Shown one piece after another: positions 21,702-30,779 of a stretch of DNA of 40,144 nt. Source of the stretch: Paraburkholderia sp. CNPSo 3272 (lineage in GTDB: Bacteria > Pseudomonadota > Gammaproteobacteria > Burkholderiales > Burkholderiaceae); the NCBI RefSeq assembly GCF_024206495.1, contig NZ_JAMBPQ010000056.1, forward strand, positions 1 through 40,144, written 5' to 3'. A program made the position numbers and the translations under genes. A model generated the notes under the pieces. The model was not told the origin of the DNA, did not search any database, and worked only from the letters and a program-made list of their open reading frames with translations. Numbering within the stretch: position 1 is the first letter of the stretch; the number at the start of each line of letters is the position of its first letter.

Positions 21702-22069
21702 GATGCGCCCTCCCCGGCCGTTGGGTTGCGCCGCTGGCGACGCAGCAGCGCGCGCGTGACGAGCGCCGTCACCGCGATGCCGAGCGTCGTACTCACGACA
21801 AGACTCGCGATTACGGCGAATGCCTCGCCGCGTACGGCCTGCGCGGACACCATGATGCCCACGCCCGCGGGAATGAAGAGCAGCGAGAGATGGCGCAGCA
21901 ATTCGAGCGCTGTCGGCTCGATGGCCTCCGCAGCGGCGGGCCGCATCAACGCGAAGGCGAACAGGAGCAGCATGCCGATCACGGGACCGGGCACGGGCAG
22001 CGAGAACACGTACGAGACGCTCTCGCCGAGACACTGGAAGATCAGGAGGGCGGCAAGGGAACGAAGCAT
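21698..22069 (-). CDS. lrgA: LrgA/CidA-family holin-like protein
   Basis: This 123-aa protein with four spans (LRSLAALLIFQCLGESVSYV, PGPVIGMLLLFAFAL, LSLLFIPAGVGIMV, VVSTTLGIAVTALVT) is typical of LrgA/CidA/UPF0299, about 115-140 aa. The GPVIGMLLL and FIPAGVGIM motifs are the family hallmarks. The start is the ATG at 22069; an upstream TTG at 22123 is possible but less likely. It overlaps lrgB by 4 nt, and the two form an operon. Confidence 0.9.
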   Translation of the reverse strand: MLRSLAALLIFQCLGESVSYVFSLPVPGPVIGMLLLFAFALMRPAAAEAIEPTALELLRHLSLLFIPAGVGIMVSAQAVRGEAFAVIASLVVSTTLGIAVTALVTRALLRRQRRNPTAGEGAS

Positions 22070-22723
22070 GGCTGAGGCTATGGCGGGGCTGGAAACATGC
22101 GCGGCGCGCGCAGTGTAGCCCAATGGCGGGTGAGGTGCAGCGAATCGTCATACTAGCGTGCGATATGGCCATCCTTGTGCGCCGCTGTAGACTACTTGAA
22201 TTCCTTTGCGTCCGATTTTTATCGGGCCGGTCGTGTTCACCGAAGTAGTGCGCAGTCTTTTGGGTGCGGCCTCGAACGAGGAAATGTCCGCGCACAATAC
22301 CTTTCTCGGCGAAGCTCAAGTCCACCTCCAGGACGACGCGACGTACGGCGCTCATGGGGCTAACCTTCGTTCTGATGTTTTTCGTCTTCGGGTTGACAGT
22401 CGAGACCTTCGACCTGAAGAGCACCGTGTCTTTTCTACGCGACCATGCTGGCCGTTCTAGCTGTGATTGCGCAACGCACGGATCTCAAATCCGACTCCTT
22501 CCAAGGCTGACCGTCAAACACGGCGGCGAGCGAGGGAATGCCGCCCCCTTTCTCTCGACAAGGCCAGCCGCCGGACACGCCAGCGCACTCCGCTTGAGTT
22601 TGGTCTCCCCGACGAATTCCCTTCGGCATCAGTACCGTATGCAGTACCGCACGCGCCGCTTTGTTTGACCGGGCGCATAATTGGCGTTCCCGCCGGCAGG
22701 GTCAACCCAAGGAGACCGTCGAA
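22070..22723. other. decayed region upstream of lrgA
   Basis: No intact gene is seen. A short segment around 22505-22545 (ACGGCGGCGAGCGAGGGAAT) matches the intact lrgB near 21210-21230, and CCCGCCGGCAGGG near 22690 repeats a sequence just past the lrgB stop (20935). So this is partly lrgB-related debris in changed order. A minus-strand frame (22250-22370) contains VVLEVDLSFAEKGIVRGHF, which I cannot assign. Confidence 0.4.
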
Positions 22724-22924
22724 ATGGAAAACGCCGTCTACTGGAAGGGAAAGCAAGTTGGGATTGAAGTGGCAGGGCGCATCACATGGTTTCCGTCCAC
22801 GCGGCCGGAAACAATCGAGGCCCTGAAGCGCGGTGCATTCGAGGATGAGAGCGGGAAGGAAACGCGGGCGCCCCGTGGCAATGGGGCGAACCTGGGCGTG
22901 TGCGCCGAAATCCCCCCGCGCTGA
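22724..22924 (+). CDS. small hypothetical protein (66 aa)
   Basis: The ATG at 22724 has AAGGAG nine bases upstream (22709-22714). The protein opens MENAVYWKGKQVGIEVAGRI, then TWFPSTRPETIEALKRG, a compact beta-rich start followed by a helix, and ends in a Gly/Arg-rich tail. I recall similar small Burkholderia hypotheticals with a VYWxGxxVG start, but the family has no known function. It stands alone amid lrgB debris. Confidence 0.6.
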   Translation: MENAVYWKGKQVGIEVAGRITWFPSTRPETIEALKRGAFEDESGKETRAPRGNGANLGVCAEIPPR

Positions 22925-22929
22925 GAGAT

Positions 22930-23050
22930 GCTCCCGCGTGCACCTGAAATCGCGCTTGGTGCCGATGCCATGGGACGCCACGCCGACCAAAGCCACACAC
23001 CTCTGCCTCGCGAACGCGCATCACAGTGCCAACGGCCGCCAGCAAAAAAA
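22930..23050 (-). pseudogene. second degenerate lrgB fragment
   Basis: On the minus strand the sequence encodes VMRVREAEVCGF followed (after a frameshift) by VGVASHGIGTKRDFRCTRE. This corresponds to VIRVRETEVRGFAIG and VASHGIGTARAFQVSEE of the intact LrgB. DNA around GTGCCGATGCCATG is conserved. It lies just before manC. Confidence 0.65.
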
Positions 23051-23118
23051 CCTCATGGATGCGCTCCAGTTGCCGATAACCCCGATACGGGAGTACTCAA
23101 TCTGATCAGGGTTACGCG

Positions 23119-24546
23119 ATGCACATTTTTCCGGTCGTTCTCTGCGGCGGTAGCGGAAGCCGCCTCTGGCCGATGTCGCGAGGCGGCTATCCAAAGCAAT
23201 ATCTCAAGCTGGTCGGCGCGCAAACGCTGGTCCAGCAAACGGTCCTGCGCCTGCGCGACACCGACGGCGTCGCGGCGCCTATTGTCATCACGAACAACGA
23301 ACAGCGCTTCGTCGTCGCCGAGCAACTACGCCAGGTTGGCGTGGCGCCCTCCTCGATCGTGCTCGAGCCGTTCGGCCGCAACACCGCCCCGGCGATTGCG
23401 GTAGCGGCTCACGTCGCGCTACAGCAAAACGCCGACGCCGCTCTGCTCGTGCTGCCTTCCGATCATGTTATCCGCAACGAGAAGGTATTTCGCGAGGCGA
23501 TCGGCACGGCGGCTCAAGTCGCCTCGGACCAGTACCTAGTGACGTTCGGCGTCGCGCCCGATGAGCCGCATACTGGCTACGGCTACATCCGCCGTGGAGA
23601 CGCACTGAGCCACAACGCTTCTGCATACACGGTAAGTTCATTCGTCGAGAAACCCGATGCGCAAACTGCTGCGCGCTTTCTCGCCGATGGAAGCTATGTC
23701 TGGAACAGCGGCATGTTCATGCTGAAGGCCTCGACGTATCTCGATGAGCTGCGCCGCTACGAGCCGAACATCGCGGAGCAGGCCGAACTGTCTTTCAATC
23801 AGGCCCAACGGGACAACGACTTCCTTCGTCTCGAGCCAGAAGCATTTGCTGCCTGCCCGAACATCTCCGTTGACTATGCGGTCATGGAGAAAACCGCGCG
23901 CGCAGCTGTCGTCGTAACGCATGAACTCGGCTGGAACGATATCGGTTCGTGGACGGCACTGCTCGACCTCACGGATCTCGACGACTCGGGCAATGCCCTG
24001 CTCGGCGACGTGCTCGCCGAGTCCGTGTCGAACTCGTATGTACGCGCCGAACATCGCATGGTGGCGGCCATTGGCGTGGACAACCTGATCGTCGTCGAAA
24101 CGGCCGATGCCGTCCTCGTGGCGCATCGCGACAACGCGCAGGATGTCAAGAAGATCGTCGAGCGTCTGAACGCTTCTGGGCGCCGCGAGTCGGTCACGCA
24201 GCGCCGCGTAGTTCGCCCTTGGGGATCGTATGAAGGCGTGGACGAAGGCGATCGCTTTCAGGTCAAACGTATCGTCGTGAATCCAGGCGCGCAACTGAGC
24301 CTGCAAATGCATCATCATCGCGCCGAACACTGGATCGTCGTGAAAGGCACGGCACGGGTGACGAACGGCGACAAGACCATCCTGCTCTGTGAAAACCAGT
24401 CGACCTTCATTCCACTCGGCAACAAACATCGGCTGGAGAACCCGGGCAAGATTCCGCTGGAACTTATCGAAGTCCAGTCGGGCTCCTATCTAGGCGAGGA
24501 CGATATCGTTCGTTTCGAGGATAAGTATGGACGGACGTCGTCTTAG
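23119..24546 (+). CDS. manC: mannose-1-phosphate guanylyltransferase/mannose-6-phosphate isomerase
   Basis: This 475-aa bifunctional enzyme of the AlgA/XanB/ManC type has the family's usual length. The N-terminal nucleotidyltransferase domain carries GGSGSRLWPM (10-19) and FVEKPD (175-180). The C-terminal cupin (from about residue 366: RPWGSYEGVDEGDRFQVKRI, then a HHHRAEHW metal site) is the type II phosphomannose isomerase. It makes GDP-mannose, working with ManB at the far left of the window; the island now separates them. The start is the ATG at 23119. Confidence 0.95.
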   Translation: MHIFPVVLCGGSGSRLWPMSRGGYPKQYLKLVGAQTLVQQTVLRLRDTDGVAAPIVITNNEQRFVVAEQLRQVGVAPSSIVLEPFGRNTAPAIAVAAHVALQQNADAALLVLPSDHVIRNEKVFREAIGTAAQVASDQYLVTFGVAPDEPHTGYGYIRRGDALSHNASAYTVSSFVEKPDAQTAARFLADGSYVWNSGMFMLKASTYLDELRRYEPNIAEQAELSFNQAQRDNDFLRLEPEAFAACPNISVDYAVMEKTARAAVVVTHELGWNDIGSWTALLDLTDLDDSGNALLGDVLAESVSNSYVRAEHRMVAAIGVDNLIVVETADAVLVAHRDNAQDVKKIVERLNASGRRESVTQRRVVRPWGSYEGVDEGDRFQVKRIVVNPGAQLSLQMHHHRAEHWIVVKGTARVTNGDKTILLCENQSTFIPLGNKHRLENPGKIPLELIEVQSGSYLGEDDIVRFEDKYGRTSS

Positions 24547-24625
24547 TCTGCGCATTCTTTCCCGGTAAACTATCGCCTTCTTCGGGATTCCCGCCGGCCT
24601 CATCAGAACCGGCACGCTAGCTTTC

Positions 24626-25786
24626 GTGAAATTCAACGACTCCCCGGCCGCCTCGCGCGCCCGCACGCTCCACATCGCGCTCGTCTGCAACACGGCTTGG
24701 GCGATCTACACCTACCGCCGCGGGCTGTTGCGTGCGCTGACACAAAGTGGCGCGCGCGTGACCGTCATCGCGCCGCGAGACCGCACGTTCGAGCCGCTCG
24801 AGCAAATGGGCTGTCGCTGCGTCGAACTGCCGGTTGCCTCGAAAGGCACCAACCCGCTCGACGACCTGCGTACCCTGCTTGCGCTCTATCGCCACTATCG
24901 CGCGCTCAAGGCTGACGTCGTGTTCCACTACACGATCAAACCCAACATCTACGGCTCGATTGCTGCGTGGCTTGCGCGCGTGCCTTCAGTCGCGGTGACT
25001 ACGGGCCTCGGTTACGTGTTCATCCAGAAGAGCCGCGCCGCGGAAGTCGCCAAACGCCTCTACCGCTTCGCGTTTCGCTTCCCGCGCGAAGTCTGGTTCC
25101 TCAACCAGGATGACGAGGCCGCCTTCAAGAAAGGCAATCTCCTCGCGCATCCCGAACGCGCAACGCTGCTGCACGGCGAAGGCGTCGATCTCGACGACTT
25201 TCCCTTCACGCCGCTGCCCGAGCGCGCGGAGTTTGCTTTCATTCTGATTGGCCGGCTGCTCTGGGATAAAGGCGTGGGCGAGTACGTCGAGGCCGCGCGC
25301 ACGCTGCGCACGCGCTATCCACACGCGCGCTTCCAGTTGCTCGGCCCGGTGGGTGTGGACAACCCGAGCGCGATCTCACGTGATGAAGTCGCGGCCTGGG
25401 AACGCGAAGGCGTGATCGAATATCTGGGCGAAACGGCCGATGTGCGCCCCTTTATCGCCGATGCGGACTGCGTCGTGCTGCCCTCGTATCGCGAGGGCGT
25501 GCCGCGCACACTGATGGAGGCGAGCGCGATGGGCCGCCCGATCGTGGCCACCAACGTACCCGGTTGCCGCGAAGTGGTTGCCGACGGCGTGAACGGCCTG
25601 CTATGCGAAGCGCGCGACGCCGCCTCGCTATCTGCCAGCCTCGCGCAGATGCTGGACCTCGACGGGCCTGCGCGCGCCGCCATGGCCGGGCGCGGCCGGA
25701 AAAAAATCGAGAAAGAATTCGATGAGCGCGTTGTGGTACAACGCTACCGGGAACTGATCCGGGAAATCACCGGGTCGACTTTTTGA
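24626..25786 (+). CDS. family 4 glycosyltransferase (PglA-like)
   Basis: This 386-aa GT-B-fold protein has an N-terminal acceptor domain starting LHIALVCNTAWAIYTYRRGL, including VVTTGLGYVF-type and HYTIKPNIYG segments seen in PglA/Cap1E-like transferases. The donor domain has ILIGRLLWDKGVGEYVEAA and the EX7E-type signature REGVPRTLMEASAMGRPIVA. It probably transfers a hexose or N-acetylhexosamine to the lipid-linked intermediate. The start is a GTG at 24626; no clear ribosome site decides it. galE follows within 33 bp. Confidence 0.87.
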   Translation: MKFNDSPAASRARTLHIALVCNTAWAIYTYRRGLLRALTQSGARVTVIAPRDRTFEPLEQMGCRCVELPVASKGTNPLDDLRTLLALYRHYRALKADVVFHYTIKPNIYGSIAAWLARVPSVAVTTGLGYVFIQKSRAAEVAKRLYRFAFRFPREVWFLNQDDEAAFKKGNLLAHPERATLLHGEGVDLDDFPFTPLPERAEFAFILIGRLLWDKGVGEYVEAARTLRTRYPHARFQLLGPVGVDNPSAISRDEVAAWEREGVIEYLGETADVRPFIADADCVVLPSYREGVPRTLMEASAMGRPIVATNVPGCREVVADGVNGLLCEARDAASLSASLAQMLDLDGPARAAMAGRGRKKIEKEFDERVVVQRYRELIREITGSTF

Positions 25787-25818
25787 TCGAGTCTGGATTT
25801 CACGGGAACGAACACGGC

Positions 25819-26850
25819 ATGACTGCGACGAACTCAAAGGGCACCATCCTCGTCACCGGCGGTGCGGGCTATATCGGCTCGCATACCTGCGTCGAGCTGC
25901 TCAATGGCGGCTATGAAGTGGTCGCCATCGACAATCTCGTGAACAGCAGCAGCGAATCGCTCAAGCGCGTCGAGCAGATCACCGGCAAGCCCGTGGCGTT
26001 CTACGAAGCCGATGTGCGCGACGCCGCGGCCCTCGCGCGCGTTTTCGAAGCGCACCGCATCACCGGCGTGATTCATTTCGCGGCGCTCAAGGCCGTGGGC
26101 GAATCGGTGGCGAAGCCGATCGAGTACTACCGCAACAACGTCGACGGCCTGCTCGTGGTGCTCGATGTGATGCGGCAGCACGGCGTGAAGCAGTTCGTGT
26201 TCAGCTCTTCGGCCACGGTCTACGGCATGCCCGAACGCTCGCCGATCGACGAATCGTTTCCGCTGTCGGCAACGAATCCCTACGGCCAGTCGAAGCTCAT
26301 CGCCGAGCAGATCCTGCGCGACATCACGGTCTCGGACCCGGAGTGGCGCATCGCCGTGCTGCGCTATTTCAATCCGGTGGGTGCGCATGAAAGCGGGCTG
26401 ATCGGTGAGGATCCGGCGGGCACTCCGAACAACCTCATGCCTTATGTCGCGCAAGTGGCGGTGGGAAAGCTCGAGAAGCTGCGTGTGTTCGGTGGCGACT
26501 ACCCGACCCCGGATGGCACGGGCGTGCGCGACTATATTCACGTGGTTGATTTGGCGAAGGGTCACCTCAAGGCACTTGATGCGCTTGCCTCGCGTGGCGA
26601 AGGCCTGGTCGTAAATCTCGGCACCGGGCGCGGCTACAGCGTGTTGGAAGTCGTGAAGGCGTTCGAACAGGCCTCAGGGCGCCCCGTGCCCTATGAGATC
26701 GTCGCGCGCCGGCCCGGCGATATCGCCGAATGCTATGCGAATCCGGTCGCGGCGGAAGAGCTCATCGGATGGACGGCCGAGTTCGGGATCGAGCAGATGT
26801 GCGTCGATCACTGGCGCTGGCAGGAGAAGAATCCAGGCGGATTCAGGTAA
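25819..26850 (+). CDS. galE: UDP-glucose 4-epimerase
   Basis: This 343-aa short-chain dehydrogenase-type epimerase interconverts UDP-glucose and UDP-galactose (or the GlcNAc forms). The NAD-binding motif GGAGYIG is at 14-20, then HFAALKAVGES, the active-site SSSATVYG and YGQSK, and the family-specific NLGTGRGYSVLEVV. The length is typical (about 340 aa). I chose the ATG at 25819 rather than the earlier in-frame TTG because the family begins just before ILVTGGAGYIG. Confidence 0.94.
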   Translation: MTATNSKGTILVTGGAGYIGSHTCVELLNGGYEVVAIDNLVNSSSESLKRVEQITGKPVAFYEADVRDAAALARVFEAHRITGVIHFAALKAVGESVAKPIEYYRNNVDGLLVVLDVMRQHGVKQFVFSSSATVYGMPERSPIDESFPLSATNPYGQSKLIAEQILRDITVSDPEWRIAVLRYFNPVGAHESGLIGEDPAGTPNNLMPYVAQVAVGKLEKLRVFGGDYPTPDGTGVRDYIHVVDLAKGHLKALDALASRGEGLVVNLGTGRGYSVLEVVKAFEQASGRPVPYEIVARRPGDIAECYANPVAAEELIGWTAEFGIEQMCVDHWRWQEKNPGGFR

Positions 26851-27011
26851 GCCGCACGACCCGATTGCGCCTGTTCCAAGCTGATTCCGCGCTGGAGGCG
26901 CCCCGCCGAGCGACTGCAACAGTCGAAGCGTTTAATACAAATGCGGAACGGATGTTGCAGTTTATTACAGTGCCGTTACGGCAATTAAAAGGACGTTACA
27001 ATCTCGCCCAT

Positions 27012-27659
27012 ATGCATCATCGAACTGGGGGTGGCTCCGTGGACATTTCCGCACCCAACGGCGTCGTGGTATGGCTTACCGGCATGTCCGGGGCTGGTAA
27101 ATCGACTATCGCCAATGCTTTTGTTGCGCGAATGCAAACGTTTGGTTTGCGTTCAACCATGCTCGACGGCGACGTCCTGCGCACGGGACTGAACTCGGAT
27201 CTCGGCTTCAGCGACGAGGACCGTACAGAGAATCTGCGGCGCGTCGCGCACGTCGCTGCGCTGTTCTGCAATGAAGGCTTTCTGGTAGTCACGGCCACAA
27301 TCTCGCCGAACCCTGAACATCGCGAAAACGCCCGGCGAATCATCGGCGCAGACAATTTTGTTGAGGTGTTCGTCGACACACCGTTCGACGTTTGCGAGGC
27401 GCGCGACCCCAAGGGTCTGTACAAGCTGGCGCGACGCGGCCAAATCAAGGGCTTCACCGGCATCGCGTCCCCGTACTGTCCGCCCACAAATCCCGACGTC
27501 ATACTTCGCACTGAAGACATCGACGTCGATAGTTGTGTGGCAAGAATCGCCGAGTATCTCAGGCAATCGCGCAGCGATACGCTCGAACTCCGCCCGGTCC
27601 AGAACGCCACACTTCGCGAGGAAGAGACGTTTCTCAAGACCGGTACGCACGGCCGCTAA
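27012..27659 (+). CDS. cysC: adenylyl-sulfate (APS) kinase
   Basis: This 215-aa (or 206 aa from a GTG at 27039) P-loop kinase phosphorylates APS to PAPS, the universal sulfate donor. The Walker A GMSGAGKST is at 24-32 and the DGDVLRTGLNSDLGFS segment (from 52) binds APS. Later come ENLRRVAHVA and ARDPKGLYKLARRGQIKGFTG, the CysC mobile lid. The family is about 200 aa. There is no cysD/cysN (ATP sulfurylase) beside it, so it is not an assimilation operon. With a sulfotransferase at 37646 in the same locus, it probably supplies PAPS for glycan sulfation. Confidence 0.92.
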   Translation: MHHRTGGGSVDISAPNGVVVWLTGMSGAGKSTIANAFVARMQTFGLRSTMLDGDVLRTGLNSDLGFSDEDRTENLRRVAHVAALFCNEGFLVVTATISPNPEHRENARRIIGADNFVEVFVDTPFDVCEARDPKGLYKLARRGQIKGFTGIASPYCPPTNPDVILRTEDIDVDSCVARIAEYLRQSRSDTLELRPVQNATLREEETFLKTGTHGR

Positions 27660-27733
27660 CACTCACGCATCCAACAACAAGGCCGCGATCGATCGCGTCC
27701 TTGTCGAGACTACGCGACCCTCGGTCGCGCGTT

Positions 27734-28006
27734 TCAAAAGCAGTCGAACACCACCTCAACCGTCTGGTCTGTAACGCCCCTTATCCCTTCCGAATGTTCG
27801 GCGACGACGTGCAACTGCCTGTCGTGGTCTTTGCAGTAGGTCGCGGCATATTTCATCCCTGCGGCTCTGACGTGGTTCCAAGACGTCAAGGTCCAACGCG
27901 TCCGACTCGTGAGGCTCAAATGGCCGTCGTGCCGCGAGTCGACGTGCGACACCGTGGTGCACGCGGAAAGCACGCTGATGCCCGCCAGGCGCGCGCCCCT
28001 TCTCAT
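27734..28006 (-). CDS. small putative lipoprotein (90 aa)
   Basis: The ATG at 28006 has GGGAG just upstream. The N-terminus (MRRGARLAGISVLSAC) is a short lipoprotein signal with lipobox LSAC and Cys16. The mature part is small, with GMKYAATYCKDHDRQLHVVA and VTDQTVEVVFDC, the shape of the small beta-rich lipoproteins common in Burkholderia: a CxxxxR helix, then two strands ending in F-x-C. It is convergent with cysC. Function is unknown. Confidence 0.65.
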   Translation of the reverse strand: MRRGARLAGISVLSACTTVSHVDSRHDGHLSLTSRTRWTLTSWNHVRAAGMKYAATYCKDHDRQLHVVAEHSEGIRGVTDQTVEVVFDCF

Positions 28007-28423
28007 TGCTCCCCGCCAAAGGGAGTCATGCACTAGCATAAGCGCGGTTCCTGGAAAACGGCGATTCACTAAAGGTCCAAGCATTTGCGTGGGCGGTCAA
28101 TGCCGTGTTGCGGCAGCGCGATTGTAACGGAGGAATGGGCTCCGAAGAATGCAACTTCTGCTCCTCGACCTTCGGCTATTTTCGCGGCACGGCCACGCCA
28201 CAGGGTAAAATGCCGTCGAATTGTCCTCGCACTTAGGTCAGGTCACGTCGCCACTCCCCCTCTGCTGCGATATCGCCGACGATCGCGAAGCCATCAAAGT
28301 CCAACACCTCGCTTTTCGCCAACCTTGTGGCAACCCGAAGTGACATCGCGCAGACAAAACCGAGCTACGTTATGCCCTATCTCTCGCGCAAGCATCACCG
28401 ATTCGACTGGAGCGTTTAATAGT
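28007..28423. other. intergenic region before gtrA copy 2
   Basis: About 420 bp with no gene I can support. It must hold the promoters of the lipoprotein (minus) and gtrA (plus), but no hexamer pair stands out. Confidence 0.35.
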
Positions 28424-28810
28424 ATGCGCCAGCAAGTGATTCGATTCGTGATTGCCGGCGTGGCAGGATTCGTTGTCGACGCCGGCATCCTGTATCTCGC
28501 GCTCGCCGTGGGCCTCGGCTATTTCGCCGGTCGCGCGGTTTCGTTCCTGTGCGCTGTCTGGGCCACCTGGCAAATCAACCGCCGTTATACCTTTACCTCG
28601 GGCCGCAATGAGTCGGCCTGGGTTGAGTGGTGGCGTTATCTCGCCGCGATGTCGGTGGGCGGCATCGTCAACTATGGGGCCTATAGCGCGACCGTGATCG
28701 CGCTCAAGGGATTGCCGTTCCTGCCCATCGTCGGCGTAGCGGTCGGGTCGTTGGCGGGCATGGCCGTCAATTTTGCCTCGGCCAAGCTATGGGTCTTCAA
28801 GCACCGTTGA
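28424..28810 (+). CDS. gtrA: GtrA-family polyprenyl-phosphate-sugar flippase (copy 2)
   Basis: This 128-aa protein with four spans starts at the ATG 28424. It is very similar to the protein at 6340-6735 (both have FVVDAG/FVADAG, WQxNRRxTF, EWWRYLAAMS and NFASAxxWVF). It stands alone on the plus strand; the matching GtrB-like and GT-C-like genes are 5-8 kb away on the minus strand. It probably flips undecaprenyl-P-sugar. A strong terminator follows. Confidence 0.88.
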   Translation: MRQQVIRFVIAGVAGFVVDAGILYLALAVGLGYFAGRAVSFLCAVWATWQINRRYTFTSGRNESAWVEWWRYLAAMSVGGIVNYGAYSATVIALKGLPFLPIVGVAVGSLAGMAVNFASAKLWVFKHR

Positions 28811-28830
28811 TAAGCGCGGCTGATCATGGA

Positions 28831-28855
28831 AAAAAGGCGCTTCAAGCGCCTTTTT
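28831..28855. terminator. bidirectional intrinsic terminator
   Basis: AAAAAGGCGC-TTCAA-GCGCCTTTTT: a perfect 10-bp stem with A-run and T-run on either side. It separates convergent gtrA copy 2 and the wbiI-like gene and should work on both strands. It is the clearest terminator in the window. Confidence 0.9.
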
Positions 28856-28886
28856 CTTATCCCGGCACGCCTCGGCGCTCGCGATA

Positions 28887-30779
28887 CTACGACGCGCGAG
28901 CACCCGCCACAGTAGGCACGCTCTGCAGCGGCGGCGCCAACGTCGGCTGATATTCAGGCACCCAGCGACGCAGATCCCGCCGCACATCCTGATCGGACAA
29001 TACGCGATGCTGCATCAGCCATGGCAACAGGTCGTCCAGCAGGTTATCCGGCACGCCGCGCGCCTGAGCGATACGCAATTTGGGATGCGCCGTACGCGTG
29101 GTGGTTTCGTCGTCGGCAAGCAACTCCTCGTAGAGCTTCTCGCCAGGCCGCAACCCCGTGAACTCGATCGCGATGTGCTCCTCGCTGAACCCATAGAGGC
29201 GAATCAGATCGCGCGCCAGATCGACAATTTTGACCGGCTCGCCCATATCGAGAATGAAGATCTCGCCGCCACGTCCCATGCTCGACGCCTGCAACACCAG
29301 TTGCGAGGCCTCGGGAATCGTCATGAAGAATCGCGTGATCTCCGGATGCGTCACGGTGACCGGACCGCCCTTGGCGATTTGCTGCTGAAACTTCGGAATC
29401 ACGCTGCCCGCGCTGCCCAGCACATTACCGAATCGAACCGTCTCGATCTGGGTACGCGTGGTGGTTTGCTGCAGCGCCTGACACGCCATCTCCGCGAGAC
29501 GCTTGCTCGCCCCCATCACGTTGGTGGGATTGACGGCCTTGTCGGTCGAAATCAGGACGAAGTGCTTCACGTCATGACGGATCGCAGCCCGCGCCACGCG
29601 GTAGGTCCCCAGCACATTGTTGCGAACCGCTTGCCACGCGTTCTGCCCTTCCATCAGCGGCACATGTTTGTAGGCCGCCGCGTGAAAGAGGATGTGCGGC
29701 GCATGCCGGGACAGAACCGAATCAAGCAATAAGGAATCCTTCGCGTCACCAATCACAGCAACCACCGGCAACCCCGGAAAGCGCTCATGCAGCTCTTCCG
29801 TGAGCTTGTAGATTGCGTATTCGGACAGATCGAAGGCGATGAGTTGTGCCGGCTCGAAGCGCAGGATCTGGCGGCACAACTCAGAGCCGATCGAGCCGCC
29901 CGCCCCCGTCACCATCACCACGCGATTGCGCAGCAGCGCTTCGACGTGTGGCGTATCGATCTTGACAGGATCACGACCCAACAGATCTTCGAGGTCGATC
30001 TGCCGGATCTGCGAAAGGTACGCCTGACCTTGTGTCAGTGCGGTCAAGTTCGGCAAGACCAAGGCGCGCACCCCGGCGCGCACGCACAGCGTCGCGACGC
30101 GACGCTGCACTTCCACGGGCGCAGACGGAATCGCGATGATCGCGTATTCGGTCTTGAGCGACTCCGCCAGTTGCGGGAGTTGGCTGAACGAGCCCAGCAC
30201 CTTGTAGCCGTAGATTTCGCGCCCATGTTTGGCGACATCGTCATCCAGCAGGCCAACGAGGCGCCATTCGCTCGAGCGCGACAGCTCTCGGGCGAGGCTC
30301 GCCCCTGCGGAGCCCGCGCCAAGCACGACCACGGGCTTGCCCTCGCCAACGAGACCGCCGTAGAGATAAAACTCCTTGGTCGTGCGGTAGAGCGCGCGGG
30401 AGCCGCCCATGACGAGGAACAACAGCAGCGGCGAGACGAGGAGTACGGAACGCGGCACGATCGGCATAGGCTGCACCATCACCGACACCACCATCGTGAC
30501 CAACGCGCCGACTATAACGGACTTTGAAATCCGCACGAGGTCCGGCAGGCTCGCGAACACCCACATGCCGCGGTACAGACCAAAAATACGAAACATCAGG
30601 CCGTAGATCGGCAGAACCCAGAATAGCGAATGCAACGCACCGCGCATGAAATCAGGCGGAACGGAACCGTTAAAGCGAATAACGTAGGCGCTCAGCCATG
30701 TCGCCGAGACCGCGAGCAGATCGAACAGAAAAGCACTGAGGGAAAGTAGCGAGGCTTTACCTTTAAACATCAGCGTCAT
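28887..30779 (-). CDS. wbiI: membrane nucleotide-sugar 4,6-dehydratase (WbpM/CapD/WbiI-like)
   Basis: This 630-aa protein has about four N-terminal membrane spans (to about 130), a Rossmann-like middle domain (GAGSAG at 154-159) and a C-terminal extended SDR domain with TGAGGSIGSE (291-300), STDKAVNPTN (TDK at 412-414) and MGASK (422-426). This is the full-length WbpM class that makes UDP-4-keto-6-deoxy-GlcNAc, the precursor of QuiNAc and FucNAc. Its ATG overlaps the stop of the MraY-like gene (ATGA). The block epimerase - MraY-like - WbpM-like matches wbiG-wbiH-wbiI of Burkholderia O-antigen loci, from which the symbol is taken. Confidence 0.92.
   Translation of the reverse strand: MTLMFKGKASLLSLSAFLFDLLAVSATWLSAYVIRFNGSVPPDFMRGALHSLFWVLPIYGLMFRIFGLYRGMWVFASLPDLVRISKSVIVGALVTMVVSVMVQPMPIVPRSVLLVSPLLLFLVMGGSRALYRTTKEFYLYGGLVGEGKPVVVLGAGSAGASLARELSRSSEWRLVGLLDDDVAKHGREIYGYKVLGSFSQLPQLAESLKTEYAIIAIPSAPVEVQRRVATLCVRAGVRALVLPNLTALTQGQAYLSQIRQIDLEDLLGRDPVKIDTPHVEALLRNRVVMVTGAGGSIGSELCRQILRFEPAQLIAFDLSEYAIYKLTEELHERFPGLPVVAVIGDAKDSLLLDSVLSRHAPHILFHAAAYKHVPLMEGQNAWQAVRNNVLGTYRVARAAIRHDVKHFVLISTDKAVNPTNVMGASKRLAEMACQALQQTTTRTQIETVRFGNVLGSAGSVIPKFQQQIAKGGPVTVTHPEITRFFMTIPEASQLVLQASSMGRGGEIFILDMGEPVKIVDLARDLIRLYGFSEEHIAIEFTGLRPGEKLYEELLADDETTTRTAHPKLRIAQARGVPDNLLDDLLPWLMQHRVLSDQDVRRDLRRWVPEYQPTLAPPLQSVPTVAGARAS

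Noticed and set aside
21702..22424. N-terminal extension of lrgB to 488 aa
   Set aside because: The extension is antisense or out of frame with lrgA, and the GTG at 21701 gives the normal LrgB length with a GTGA overlap.
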